DNA of 64,000 nucleotides from Symbiodinium natans (GCA_905221605.1 CAJNDS010002706.1:78501-142500); one strand, 5' to 3'. Counted from the first letter of the stretch, positions 46,950 through 58,870 are shown. Numbers and translations: made by a program. The notes: generated by a model from the sequence alone, not told the origin.

Positions 46950-48780
46950 CAGGCTCGGCCACTGGCAGCTTGGTCACAGGAATGGCAATCGCCTGGGCTG
47001 GGAGCATCCATGAGGGCAGGCTTTGTGTCTGTCTCGAATGGGGCCGGACACCAAGGGCCCGGCGTAGAAGACCACGAGCACAGCACCAAGCCAAGATCCC
47101 GTTTCTCAGATCACGAGCACATGAAATTCAACCCCCCCCCCACGCCCCCTTGGCTGCACATGGCTGCACGCTCGATCACGCTCGATCACGCTCAGGCCGC
47201 CACCCCACAACAGCCTAACCAAGCCTTGGCCAGGCGAGCTCGGAGCTCGGATGTGAAGAGAGCTCGGTGCTCTCTTCGCTCAGCACAGACGAGTGCGAGC
47301 TCCCTGCCCAACATGGTCTCGGTCGTTGGGGGCCTTGGCAGCGATGAGAGCCCGGGCTATGACTCGATCTTGATCTGCAATGCCCTGTCGAATTTGATGG
47401 CCTACAGATCAAAGAGATCTCCGAGTGGTCGGCGCGTGGTTAAAGGAAGAGTCGGGTCCGATTCCGAAGAATCCCTGCAGCAAGAGCAGCATAGTGCAGC
47501 TCTCCATAGGGGCGCGACATGCACTGGCCAAGGACGAGGAATCACTGAGCACACCACACCCGTCCCCGTATCAAAAACCAGGTTGAAGCTGAAAAGCACT
47601 TCCACCAGACCTGGCTTCAAGCATCGCTTCCAAGGCTTACACATCTTACACCGTATGTGCACCGTGCAGATGTATCACTACTGACCGATGTATCACCGAT
47701 GTACCAGCTCCGGGCCTGGAATCAAATACCCATAGCTCACCAACACGAGCAGCAGCACCTCTGAACGCGAGATCAAGGTTTCTAAGGTTTCTTGATGTTT
47801 TCGTTGCCTGCATCGAACGATGATCGGGTGCCGAGTCTCTCACCCAAAATGGCTCCCTGTTCTTTGCCTAGGCTTTGGCAGCTGTGGCACACCTTTCCTT
47901 TCCGGTGCCTGCTTTGGCGCGTGGCATTGAAGTGTTTGAAGGTCGACATCCTATCCAAAAGGCCTGGGCCGTCCCATTATGCATGCGAGCACCGTTACAT
48001 GTCCCAATCACGGTAAGCGTCGCAGTAAGCGTCCCAGTTTTAGCCTCGGGCACCCCATGACGATGGCAACTGCCAGTCCTGGCTTGATTCGGGAGTTCCC
48101 CCCGGGTTAAAGTTGGAAGGCTTAGCCTCGGAATACCCGTGTGCTTTGGGTTCACCGTCGTGCTTTGGATTCACCGTCTCCCTGGCCTAACATGAGGTAG
48201 ATGCTGTCACTATTGATGACCTGGCGGCAGGCGTTCACGAGTCACGCCCTCGGAACAGTAAGCCAACAGCGCGCGCCTTCGGCGGGTTGCCATCCAAGTA
48301 TCCCACTTCGTGCGTGCTGGTATCAGCGTCCGCCTCTGTACGGCAAATTTCATGCTCATGTCACAATAGTTGCATGTTCCGTTCTGCTGGCTGGCATCCG
48401 CACTAAGGCCACTGCTTCCGACATTGCTTGTGACACGCAGGCATGCGCAGTAAGGACCCAGGAAGATGCAAATGAGGCGAGTTGTCTTGGGGCAACTCTG
48501 GGGTACAATGTTGCAATTGCATCTGCCAAGAGGACTTGGTACCTTCAAGACTCTCCCAGAAGTTGGCCCATACACCAAAAGCTAAGCCATACGCTAGGCG
48601 AGAGCTGCACGTGGAGACGGAGCGATACGGCGACACACTTCCTATCACTGCACTGTGCAGAACATGCATCCATGCGAACCACAATCGGTTCTGCTGCAGG
48701 ACAGGATGGGCACACATGACCTGAATGCCAAACTATGCACATGTCAAACTATGCTTTTTGCTGAGCCAGCGACGCCTTTC
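46950..48780. other. Region downstream of the PGK array, no firm gene
   Basis: Short coding-like snippets occur on the minus strand (about 47690-47770, AFRGAAARVGELWVFDSRPG) but none can be joined into a gene. Triple ATCACGCTCG-like repeats lie at 47170-47195. This is where transcripts from PGK copy 1 would end; no polyadenylation signal is recognised, as expected for dinoflagellates, which lack a clear AATAAA signal. Confidence 0.4.
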
Positions 48781-48926
48781 TTGTCTTGGCCGCTGAAAAT
48801 TGGAGTCACTGCTGCTAAATCCCACAAGTGCTCTCGGAAAGTCCCCTCTGCGCTAGTGAAAATCGCAAGAGACCTTCTGCAAGTGGGCCAAAACCCGGGA
48901 AAAACAACAAGCACCACACAAAACAT

Positions 48927-51163
48927 TTAGGCATCTGCCAGCTCCTTGGAGTCATCCAGCGCGGCCACGCCGGGCAGCAGCTTGCCCTCGAGCAGCTCCA
49001 GGGACGCACCGCCGCCGGTGCTGCAGTGGGAGACCTTGTCAACGGTGTCGTACTTCTTGCAGGCAGTGGCGGTGTCGCCTCCGCCGATCACGGAGACGGC
49101 ACCCTCCTTTGTGACTGCCACGATGGTCTCCATCATCTGCTTGGTTCCCTTCTCGAAGGCCTTGCAAGAATGTGCAGTCCGGGGTGCTTGGGTAAGGGGA
49201 GACAAGGTGGAGATAAGGCGGACAGGAACACACTGCAAAACAAAAACGAGCGGCCCCCATCTCGAAGACACCCATGGGCCCGTTCCAGACGATGGTCTTG
49301 GACTTCTTGATGGCCTGGTTGGTAGCTTGAGAGAATTGAAGTATGAAGATTGCATGAGCTAAACGTTGTACTACAAGTTACAGATACTACTCAGATACTA
49401 CTCAGAAGATACCGAGGCTGGCCGCTAGCGCATTAAGCGTGGCGATGTTGAGTCGTCATCGCACTGATGGCTCATGATCCTTCATGTGAGTTTGCATTCT
49501 TCACCAAGGTCACTGGCCTCGTCGTTCATCTCGATGGACTTGGGGCCAATGTCGAGACCCAAGAAGCCGTCCGGAACGCCTGTGCTCATGTCGCCCTCCT
49601 TGATCTCTCCATCGTCACCGAACTTGGAGGAACAAATGAAGTCCACAGGCAGGATGAGCTCAACGCCCTTCTCCTCTGCCTTCTTCCTAATCTCTGGTAC
49701 CAGCTTGGCGCCCTCCTCGTCATAGAGGGAGTTGCCAATGTCCACACCGGCCTCCTTGATGAAGGTGAAGGCCATTCCTCCTCCAATGATCATGATGTCA
49801 ACCTTGTCAAGCAGGTTCATGATCAGCTGGATCTTGTCTGCCACCTTGGCTCCACCGAGGATGCCGCACACTGGCCGGGTCGGGGCATCCACCACCTGAG
49901 CAGGGACTCATCCTGACGTGACCTGAATGACCGAAAAATAAAGTTTCCTGTGCGGCGGTACAGACCCGGCCTTCGCGAAGTAATCGAGCTCCTTGGCCAG
50001 CAGGAAGCCGGAGCATTTCACGGGATAGCCCTCTCCGACCATGGAGCTGTGGGCGCGGTGCGCCGTGCCGAAGGCATCCGAGCCTGACTATTCGTCTGGT
50101 CTTATGTCCGCAGGATGCTTGCAGCAACAACCTACGTAAAAGTTGCGTAGAACTACGTGAAATTACGTAAACCAGCCCCAAGGAGCAGTAGATGTCAGCC
50201 AGTTTGGCAAGGGAGGCGCGGAACTCCTTCACCTTCTCAGGATCCGCCTTCACCTTGTTGCCATCAGCATCCTTGCCCTTGCCCTCCTCCTCGACGTAGT
50301 ACCGGGAGTTCTCCAACAGGATCACGGTGCCCGGCTCAGGATCCTTGCAGGCAGCCTCCACATCCTCACCAACCACATCGTCCATCAGCTTCACGGGCCT
50401 TCCCAGCTTCTCCTCGACCACCTTTGCCACCGGCTTCATGGAGAACTTCTCGTCCTTCTGGCCGTTGGGGCGGCCCAGGTGCGAGCAGAGCACCACGGAC
50501 TTCGCACCGTTGTCCAGGGCGTACTTGATGGTGGGCAGGGCCGCATCGATGCGGGCAGTGTTGGTGATGATGTTCGGGTCCTCACCAACTTCATCACCAT
50601 CAACAATATCATGAGTCTGGCTCATCCTACACACCTAGTTGGCCCACACCTTAACAGCTTATACGTTGGGGTCCTGATTGGAGTGTGCAATATACAGGTT
50701 CCATACATGAAAGGCCTAGTCCCTCACAGGCTCACAGGTGCCCAGAGAATTCACGCCCGTTCGGGTCCGGGTCCTTCTTGTCCTGGGGCACGTTGAAGTC
50801 CACACGGATGAAGATGCGCTTGTCCTTCAAGTCCACCTCGTCAATCTTCAGCTTGGCCAGGGACCGGCACGCGACCACGCTCTTGGCAGCCCGAGGCTTG
50901 ATGCCCTTCTGGCGGGACGCGGCCGATGCGCCTCGCACAGCAGCGACGCTCAGGCCAGCCACGGCCAAGGCACCGGTCACGCCCTGTGCGGCGCTGCTGC
51001 TGCTGGAGGAGGAGGAGGACGCCAGGAAGCCTGGAGCCTGAGCAGCCACCTGAGTCTGCACCTCGAGCTCTGGTCGGCTCTGGCCAGGTGCCAGGAAGGC
51101 CAGGCCACCAAGAGAAGCGGCGCCCAGCAGGCCGCCGGCAAGGACGCTTGACGAGCGTGCCAT
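48927..51163 (-). CDS. PGK: Plastid-type phosphoglycerate kinase, copy 1
   Basis: Phosphoglycerate kinase interconverts 1,3-bisphosphoglycerate plus ADP and 3-phosphoglycerate plus ATP. Exons: 50768-51163, 50187-50580, 49971-50083, 49518-49895, 49255-49314 and 48927-49160; joined they give 1,575 nt, 524 aa. Family motifs appear in order: [77 protein letters not shown] and [14 protein letters not shown]. The catalytic core starts near residue 110. Before it are a hydrophobic signal-peptide-like start ([20 protein letters not shown]), a 9-serine tract, a second hydrophobic stretch ([16 protein letters not shown]) and a basic part: the layout of a peridinin-plastid presequence. Introns are GA-AG, then four GC-AG. 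The ATG at 51163 follows a pyrimidine tract and CAG. Its upstream sequence beyond 51219 differs from all other copies. Confidence 0.96.
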
Positions 51164-51219
51164 CACTGCCAGAGAGAGCGGGTACAGGAGGGCTAAGGGA
51201 TGCCAGCTGAAACAGCTGC

Positions 51220-51581
51220 AGACAAAGCAACTTAAACAGGCAGGTTGTTTCAGCTTGCACATAAGAACTCTGATAAGCATCGAAAGTGTTCAAGAGTTCC
51301 ATGCGTTCGTTCATGACAAGATCTCTCGCGTGACATCTCACTTGCACAGTCAAAGGGTTTGCTGGCTTCGGTCTCCGCGTCGGCGGGGGGGAGGGGGGGG
51401 TGCGAGACTCTTTTTGATCTTTTTGCATTTGAGGAAGCTTCAAGCTTCAGAGCTGATAGCTTGCATGCAGTGCAGGCAAGCTCTGCGAAAAATGGTTCAA
51501 GTTTAAAACTTTGCTGGCAGAGGCTCATGTAGGAGAACAAGAACTACAACTCTATCGGTGCCCTGATGGTGGGTCTAGGCA
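51220..51581. other. Replaced spacer between PGK copies 1 and 2
   Basis: All other spacers share one sequence, but here homology stops right after GAAACAGCTGCAG at 51219 and resumes at 51582 inside the last exon of copy 2. The 362 bp between are unrelated to the other spacers and include a G-rich run (51388-51401) and no recognisable gene. The normal spacer, with its 12-bp repeats and the end of the copy-2 coding region, is missing. Confidence 0.9.
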
Positions 51582-53793
51582 TCGTCAAGCGCGGCCACGC
51601 CGGGCAGCAGCTTGCCCTCGAGCAGCTCCAGGGACGCACCGCCGCCGGTGCTGCAGTGGGAGACCTTGTCAACGGTGTCGTACTTCTTGCAGGCAGTGGC
51701 GGTGTCGCCTCCGCCGATCACGGAGACGGCACCCTCCTTTGTGACTGCCACGATGGTCTCCATCATCTGCTTGGTTCCCTTCTCGAAGGCCTTGCAAGAA
51801 TTTGCAGTCCGGGGTGCTTGGGTAAGGGGAGACAAGGTGGAGATAAGGCAGACAGGAACACACTGCAAAACAAAAACGAGCGGCCCCCATCTCGAAGACA
51901 CCCATGGGCCCGTTCCAGACGATGGTCTTGGACTTCTTGATGGCCTGGTTGGTAGCTTGAGAGAATTGAAGTGTGAAGATTGCATGAGCTAAACGTTGTA
52001 CTACAAGTTACAGATACTACTCAGATACTACTCAGAAGATACCGAGGCTGGCCGCTAGCGCATTAAGCGTGGCGATGTTGAGTCGTCATCGCACTGATGG
52101 CTCATGATCCTTCATGTGAGTTTGCATTCTTCACCAAGGTCACTGGCCTCGTCGTTCATCTCGATGGACTTGGGGCCAATGTCGAGACCCAAGAAGCCGT
52201 CCGGAACGCCTGTGCTCATGTCGCCCTCCTTGATCTCTCCATCGTCACCGAACTTGGAGGAACAAATGAAGTCCACAGGCAGGATGAGCTCAACGCCCTT
52301 CTCCTCTGCCTTCTTCCTAATCTCTGGTACCAGCTTGGCGCCCTCCTCGTCATAGAGGGAGTTGCCAATGTCCACACCGGCCTCCTTGATGAAGGTGAAG
52401 GCCATTCCTCCTCCAATGATCATGATGTCAACCTTGTCAAGCAGGTTCATGATCAGCTGGATCTTGTCTGCCACCTTGGCTCCACCGAGGATGCCACACA
52501 CTGGCCGGGTCGGGGCATCCACCACCTGAGCAGGGACTCATCCTGACGTGACCTGAATGACCGAAAAATAAATTTTCCTGTGCGGCGGTACAGACCCGGC
52601 CTTCGCGAAGTAATCGAGCTCCTTGGCCAGCAGGAAGCCGGAGCATTTCACGGGATAGCCCTCTCCGACCATGGAGCTGTGGGCGCGGTGCGCCGTGCCG
52701 AAGGCATCCGAGCCTGACTATTCGTCTGGTCTTATGTCCGCAGGATGCTTGCAGCAACAACCTACGAAAAAGTTGCGTAGAACTACGTGAAATTACGTAA
52801 ACCAGCCCCAAGGAGCAGTAGATGTCAGCCAGTTTGGCAAGGGAGGCGCGGAACTCCTTCACCTTCTCAGGATCCGCCTTCACCTTGTTGCCATCAGCAT
52901 CCTTGCCCTTGCCCTCCTCCTCGACATAGTACCGGGAGTTCTCCAACAGGATCACGGTGCCCGGCTCAGGATCCTTGCAGGCAGCCTCCACATCCTCACC
53001 AACCACATCGTCCATCAGCTTCACGGGCCTTCCCAGCTTCTCCTCGACCACCTTTGCCACCGGCTTCATGGAGAACTTCTCGTCCTTCTGGCCGTTGGGG
53101 CGGCCCAGGTGCGAGCAGAGCACCACGGACTTCGCACCGTTGTCCAGGGCGTACTTGATGGTGGGCAGGGCCGCATCGATGCGGGCAGTGTTGGTGATGA
53201 TGTTCGGGTCCTCACCAACTTCATCACCATCAACAATATCATGAGTCTGGCTCATCCTACACACCTAGTTGGCCCACACCTTAACAGCTTATACGTTGGG
53301 GTCCTGATTGGAGTGTGCAATATACTTGTTCCATACATGAAAGGCCTAGTCCCTCACAGGCTCACAGGTGCCCAGAGAATTCACGCCCGTTCGGGTCCGG
53401 GTCCTTCTTGTCCTGGGGCACGTTGAAGTCCACACGGATGAAGATGCGCTTGTCCTTCAAGTCCACCTCGTCAATCTTCAGCTTGGCCAGGGACCGGCAC
53501 GCGACCACGCTCTTGGCAGCCCGAGGCTTGATGCCCTTCTGGCGGGACGCGGCCGATGCGCCTCGCACAGCAGCGACGCTCAGGCCAGCCACGGCCAAGG
53601 CACCGGTCACGCCCTGTGCGGCGCTGCTGCTGCTGGAGGAGGAGGAAGACGCCAAGAAGCCTGGAGCCTGAGCAGCCACCTGAGTCTGCACCTCGAGCTC
53701 TGGTCGGCTCTGGCCAGGTGCCAGGAAGGCCAGGCCGCCAAGAGAAGCGGCGCCCAGCAGGCCGCCGGCAAGGACGCTTGACGAGCGTGCCAT
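51575..53793 (-). CDS. PGK: Plastid-type phosphoglycerate kinase, copy 2 (altered C-terminus)
   Basis: Same six-exon structure as copy 1: 53398-53793, 52817-53210, 52601-52713, 52148-52525, 51885-51944 and 51575-51790. The last exon runs into the replaced spacer: after GVAALDD the frame reads Ala and then a TAG at 51575-51577, instead of the SKELADA ending of every other copy. The product is 518 aa. The lost residues lie beyond the conserved GGGD and STGGGAS motifs, at the extreme C-terminus, so activity may survive, but the native 3' untranslated region is gone. B-type copy by its intron variants (see findings). Confidence 0.93.
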
Positions 53794-54095
53794 CACTGCC
53801 AGAGAGAGGGGGTACAGGAGGGCTAAGGGATGCCAGCTGAAACAGCTGCAGAGAAGGGTCTCGAGCTAAGCACATGCTGACTCTGAGGTTCTGGTTTCAT
53901 GTCGCACCTTGCAATCACCCTTGCAATCACCCTTGCAATTGTCCAGCAGCGAGGGATTTGTCATCTTGGTCGCTGAAAATTGGCTAAATCCCACAAGTGC
54001 TCTCGGAAAGTCCCCTTTGCGCTAGTGAAAATCGCAAGAGACCTTCTGCAAGTGGGCCAAAACCCGGGAAAAACAACAAGCACCACACAAAACAT
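53794..54095 (-). promoter_or_regulatory. Standard PGK spacer (promoter and RNA-processing region)
   Basis: This 302-bp spacer between copies 2 and 3 is repeated at 56330-56633, 58871-59172 and 61407-61710. It must hold the 3' processing site of the upstream gene and the promoter and trans-splicing acceptor of the next. Next to the ATG, in transcript sense, are a pyrimidine tract (CCCCCTCTCTCTGG) and CAG 2 nt before the ATG: a good candidate spliced-leader acceptor. A second candidate, CTGTTTCAG, lies about 40 nt further upstream. A 12-bp unit (CCTTGCAATCAC on the plus strand) is repeated nearly three times at 53907-53940. No TATA box is evident. Roles are inferred. Confidence 0.6.
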
Positions 54096-56329
54096 TTAGG
54101 CATCTGCCAGCTCCTTGGAGTCATCCAGCGCGGCCACGCCGGGCAGCAGCTTGCCCTCGAGCAGCTCCAGGGACGCACCGCCGCCGGTGCTGCAGTGGGA
54201 GACCTTGTCAACGGTGTCGTACTTCTTGCAGGCAGTGGCGGTGTCGCCTCCGCCGATCACGGAGACGGCACCCTCCTTTGTGACTGCCACGATGGTCTCC
54301 ATCATCTGCTTGGTTCCCTTCTCGAAGGCCTTGCAAGAATTTGCAGTCCGGGGTGCTTGGGTAAGGGGAGACAAGGTGGAGATAAGGCGGACAGGAACAC
54401 ACTGCAAAACAAAAACGAGCGGCCCCCATCTCGAAGACACCCATGGGCCCGTTCCAGACGATGGTCTTGGACTTCTTGATGGCCTGGTTGGTAGCTTGAG
54501 AGAATTGAAGTGTGAAGATTGCATGAGCTAAACGTTGTACTACAAGTTACAGATACTACTCAGATACTACTCAGAAGATACCGAGGCTGGCCGCTAGCGC
54601 ATTAAGCGTGGCGATGTTGAGTCGTCATCGCACTGATGGCTCATGATCCTTCATGTGAGTTTGCATTCTTCACCAAGGTCACTGGCCTCGTCGTTCATCT
54701 CGATGGACTTGGGGCCAATGTCGAGACCCAAGAAGCCGTCCGGAACGCCTGTGCTCATGTCGCCCTCCTTGATCTCTCCATCGTCACCGAACTTGGAGGA
54801 ACAAATGAAGTCCACAGGCAGGATGAGCTCAACGCCCTTCTCCTCTGCCTTCTTCCTAATCTCTGGTACCAGCTTGGCGCCCTCCTCGTCATAGAGGGAG
54901 TTGCCAATGTCCACACCGGCCTCCTTGATGAAGGTGAAGGCCATTCCTCCTCCAATGATCATGATGTCAACCTTGTCAAGCAGGTTCATGATCAGCTGGA
55001 TCTTGTCTGCCACCTTGGCTCCACCGAGGATGCCGCACACTGGCCGGGTCGGGGCATCCACCACCTGAGCAGGGACTCATCCTGACGTGACCTGAATGAC
55101 CGAAAAATAAAGTTTCCTGTGCGGCGGTACAGACCCGGCCTTCGCGAAGTAATCGAGCTCCTTGGCCAGCAGGAAGCCGGAGCATTTCACGGGATAGCCC
55201 TCTCCGACCATGGAGCTGTGGGCGCGGTGCGCCGTGCCGAAGGCATCCGAGCCTGACTATTCGTCTGGTCTTATGTCCGCAGGATGCTTGCAGCAACAAC
55301 CTACGTAAAAGTTGCGTAGAACTACGTGAAATTACGTAAACCAGCCCCAAGGAGCAGTAGATGTCAGCCAGTTTGGCAAGGGAGGCGCGGAACTCCTTCA
55401 CCTTCTCAGGATCCGCCTTCACCTTGTTGCCATCAGCATCCTTGCCCTTGCCCTCCTCCTCGACGTAGTACCGGGAGTTCTCCAACAGGATCACGGTGCC
55501 CGGCTCAGGATCCTTGCAGGCAGCCTCCACATCCTCACCAACCACATCGTCCATCAGCTTCACGGGCCTTCCCAGCTTCTCCTCGACCACCTTTGCCACC
55601 GGCTTCATGGAGAACTTCTCGTCCTTCTGGCCGTTGGGGCGGCCCAGGTGCGAGCAGAGCACCACGGACTTCGCACCGTTGTCCAGGGCGTACTTGATGG
55701 TGGGCAGGGCCGCATCGATGCGGGCAGTGTTGGTGATGATGTTCGGGTCCTCACCAACTTCATCACCATCAACAATATCATGAGTCTGGCTCATCCTACA
55801 CACCTAGTTGGCCCACACCTTAACAGCTTATACGTTGGGGTCCTGATTGGAGTGTGCAATATACAGGTTCCATACATGAAAGGCCTAGTCCCTCACAGGC
55901 TCACAGGTGCCCAGAGAATTCACGCCCGTTCGGGTCCGGGTCCTTCTTGTCCTGGGGCACGTTGAAGTCCACACGGATGAAGATGCGCTTGTCCTTCAAG
56001 TCCACCTCGTCAATCTTCAGCTTGGCCAGGGACCGGCACGCGACCACGCTCTTGGCAGCCCGAGGCTTGATGCCCTTCTGGCGGGACGCGGCCGATGCGC
56101 CTCGCACAGCAGCGACGCTCAGGCCAGCCACGGCCAAGGCACCGGTCACGCCCTGTGCGGCGCTGCTGCTGGAGGAGGAGGAAGACGCCAGGAAGCCTGG
56201 AGCCTGAGCAGCCACCTGAGTCTGCACCTCGAGCTCTGGTCGGCTCTGGCCAGGTGCCAGGAAGGCCAGGCCGCCAAGAGAAGCGGCGCCCAGCAGGCCG
56301 CCGGCAAGGACGCTTGACGAGCGTGCCAT
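54096..56329 (-). CDS. PGK: Plastid-type phosphoglycerate kinase, copy 3
   Basis: Exons 55937-56329, 55356-55749, 55140-55252, 54687-55064, 54424-54483 and 54096-54329. The product is 523 aa: one serine fewer than copy 1 in the presequence serine tract (8 instead of 9), otherwise the same protein as far as I could compare. A-type by its intron variants (ATACAGGTTCC in intron 1). Flanked on both sides by standard spacers. Confidence 0.95.
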
Positions 56330-56633
56330 CACTGCCAGAGAGAGGGGGTACAGGAGGGCTAAGGGATGCCAGCTGAAACAGCTGCAGAAAAGGCTGTCTC
56401 GAGCTAAGCACATGCTGACTCTGAGGTTCTGGTTTCATGTCGCACCTTGCAATCACCCTTGCAATCACCCTTGCAATTGTCCAGCAGCGAGGGATTTGTC
56501 ATCTTGGTCGCTGAAAATTGGCTAAATCCCACAAGTGCTCTCGGAAAGTCCCCTTTGCGCTAGTGAAAATCGCAAGAGACCTTCTGCAAGTGGGCCAAAA
56601 CCCGGGAAAAACAACAAGCACCACACAAAACAT

Positions 56634-58870
56634 TTAGGCATCTGCCAGCTCCTTGGAGTCATCCAGCGCGGCCACGCCGGGCAGCAGCTTGCCCTCGAGC
56701 AGCTCCAGGGACGCACCGCCGCCGGTGCTGCAGTGGGAGACCTTGTCAACGGTGTCGTACTTCTTGCAGGCAGTGGCGGTGTCGCCTCCGCCGATCACGG
56801 AGACGGCACCCTCCTTTGTGACTGCCACGATGGTCTCCATCATCTGCTTGGTTCCCTTCTCGAAGGCCTTGCAAGAATTTGCAGTCCGGGGTGCTTGGGT
56901 AAGGGGAGACAAGGTGGAGATAAGGCGGACAGGAACACACTGCAAAACAAAAACGAGCGGCCCCCATCTCGAAGACACCCATGGGCCCGTTCCAGACGAT
57001 GGTCTTGGACTTCTTGATGGCCTGGTTGGTAGCTTGAGAGAATTGAAGTGTGAAGATTGCATGAGCTAAACGTTGTACTACAAGTTACAGATACTACTCA
57101 GATACTACTCAGAAGATACCGAGGCTGGCCGCTAGCGCATTAAGCGTGGCGATGTTGAGTCGTCATCGCACTGATGGCTCATGATCCTTCATGTGAGTTT
57201 GCATTCTTCACCAAGGTCACTGGCCTCGTCGTTCATCTCGATGGACTTGGGGCCAATGTCGAGACCCAAGAAGCCGTCCGGAACGCCTGTGCTCATGTCG
57301 CCCTCCTTGATCTCTCCATCGTCACCGAACTTGGAGGAACAAATGAAGTCCACAGGCAGGATGAGCTCAACGCCCTTCTCCTCTGCCTTCTTCCTAATCT
57401 CTGGTACCAGCTTGGCGCCCTCCTCGTCATAGAGGGAGTTGCCAATGTCCACACCGGCCTCCTTGATGAAGGTGAAGGCCATTCCTCCTCCAATGATCAT
57501 GATGTCAACCTTGTCAAGCAGGTTCATGATCAGCTGGATCTTGTCTGCCACCTTGGCTCCACCGAGGATGCCACACACTGGCCGGGTCGGGGCATCCACC
57601 ACCTGAGCAGGGACTCATCCTGACGTGACCTGAATGACCGAAAAATAAATTTTCCTGTGCGGCGGTACAGACCCGGCCTTCGCGAAGTAATCGAGCTCCT
57701 TGGCCAGCAGGAAGCCGGAGCATTTCACGGGATAGCCCTCTCCGACCATGGAGCTGTGGGCGCGGTGCGCCGTGCCGAAGGCATCCGAGCCTGACTATTC
57801 GTCTGGTCTTATGTCCGCAGGATGCTTGCAGCAACAACCTACGAAAAAGTTGCGTAGAACTACGTGAAATTACGTAAACCAGCCCCAAGGAGCAGTAGAT
57901 GTCAGCCAGTTTGGCAAGGGAGGCGCGGAACTCCTTCACCTTCTCAGGATCCGCCTTCACCTTGTTGCCATCAGCATCCTTGCCCTTGCCCTCCTCCTCG
58001 ACGTAGTACCGGGAGTTCTCCAACAGGATCACGGTGCCCGGCTCAGGATCCTTGCAGGCAGCCTCCACATCCTCACCAACCACATCGTCCATCAGCTTCA
58101 CGGGCCTTCCCAGCTTCTCCTCGACCACCTTTGCCACCGGCTTCATGGAGAACTTCTCGTCCTTCTGGCCGTTGGGGCGGCCCAGGTGCGAGCAGAGCAC
58201 CACAGACTTCGCACCGTTGTCCAGGGCGTACTTGATGGTGGGCAGGGCCGCATCGATGCGGGCAGTGTTGGTGATGATGTTCGGGTCCTCACCAACTTCA
58301 TCACGATCAACAATATCATGAGTCTGGCTCATCCTACACACCTAGTTGGCCCACACCTTAACAGCTTATACGTTGGGGTCCTGATTGGAGTGTGCAATAT
58401 ACTTGTTCCATACATGAAAGGCCTAGTCCCTGACAGGCTCACAGGTGCCCAGAGAATTCACGCCCGTTCGGGTCCGGGTCCTTCTTGTCCTGGGGCACGT
58501 TGAAGTCCACACGGATGAAGATGCGCTTGTCCTTCAAGTCCACCTCGTCAATCTTCAGCTTGGCCAGGGACCGGCACGCGACCACGCTCTTGGCAGCCCG
58601 AGGCTTGATGCCCTTCTGGCGGGACGCGGCCGATGCGCCTCGCACAGCAGCGACGCTCAGGCCAGCCACGGCCAAGGCACCGGTCACGCCCTGTGCGGCG
58701 CTGCTGCTGCTGGAGGAGGAGGAAGACGCCAAGAAGCCTGGAGCCTGAGCAGCCACCTGAGTCTGCACCTCGAGCTCTGGTCGGCTCTGGCCAGGTGCCA
58801 GGAAGGCCAGGCCGCCAAGAGAAGCGGCGCCCAGCAGGCCGCCGGCAAGGACGCTTGACGAGCGTGCCAT
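56634..58870 (-). CDS. PGK: Plastid-type phosphoglycerate kinase, copy 4
   Basis: Exons 58475-58870, 57894-58287, 57678-57790, 57225-57602, 56962-57021 and 56634-56867; 524 aa with the 9-serine tract. B-type by intron variants (ATACTTGTTCC in intron 1, CGAAAAAGTTG in intron 2). It shares with copy 6 a synonymous change in exon 2 (ACAGAC for ACGGAC on the plus strand, 58201-58206) and a change in intron 1 (CACGATC, 58303-58309). Confidence 0.95.

Noticed and set aside
47846-47868. Possible relic of the dinoflagellate spliced leader (AGCCATTTTGG on the minus strand)
   Set aside because: Only an 11-nt core matches the known leader and the flanks do not; a match of this length is expected by chance at appreciable frequency in 64 kb.
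50649-50768. Alternative ending of PGK exon 1 by reading through the intron (GREFSGHL then stop)
   Set aside because: The family alignment requires [11 protein letters not shown] after the junction, which the GA-AG splice provides in frame.
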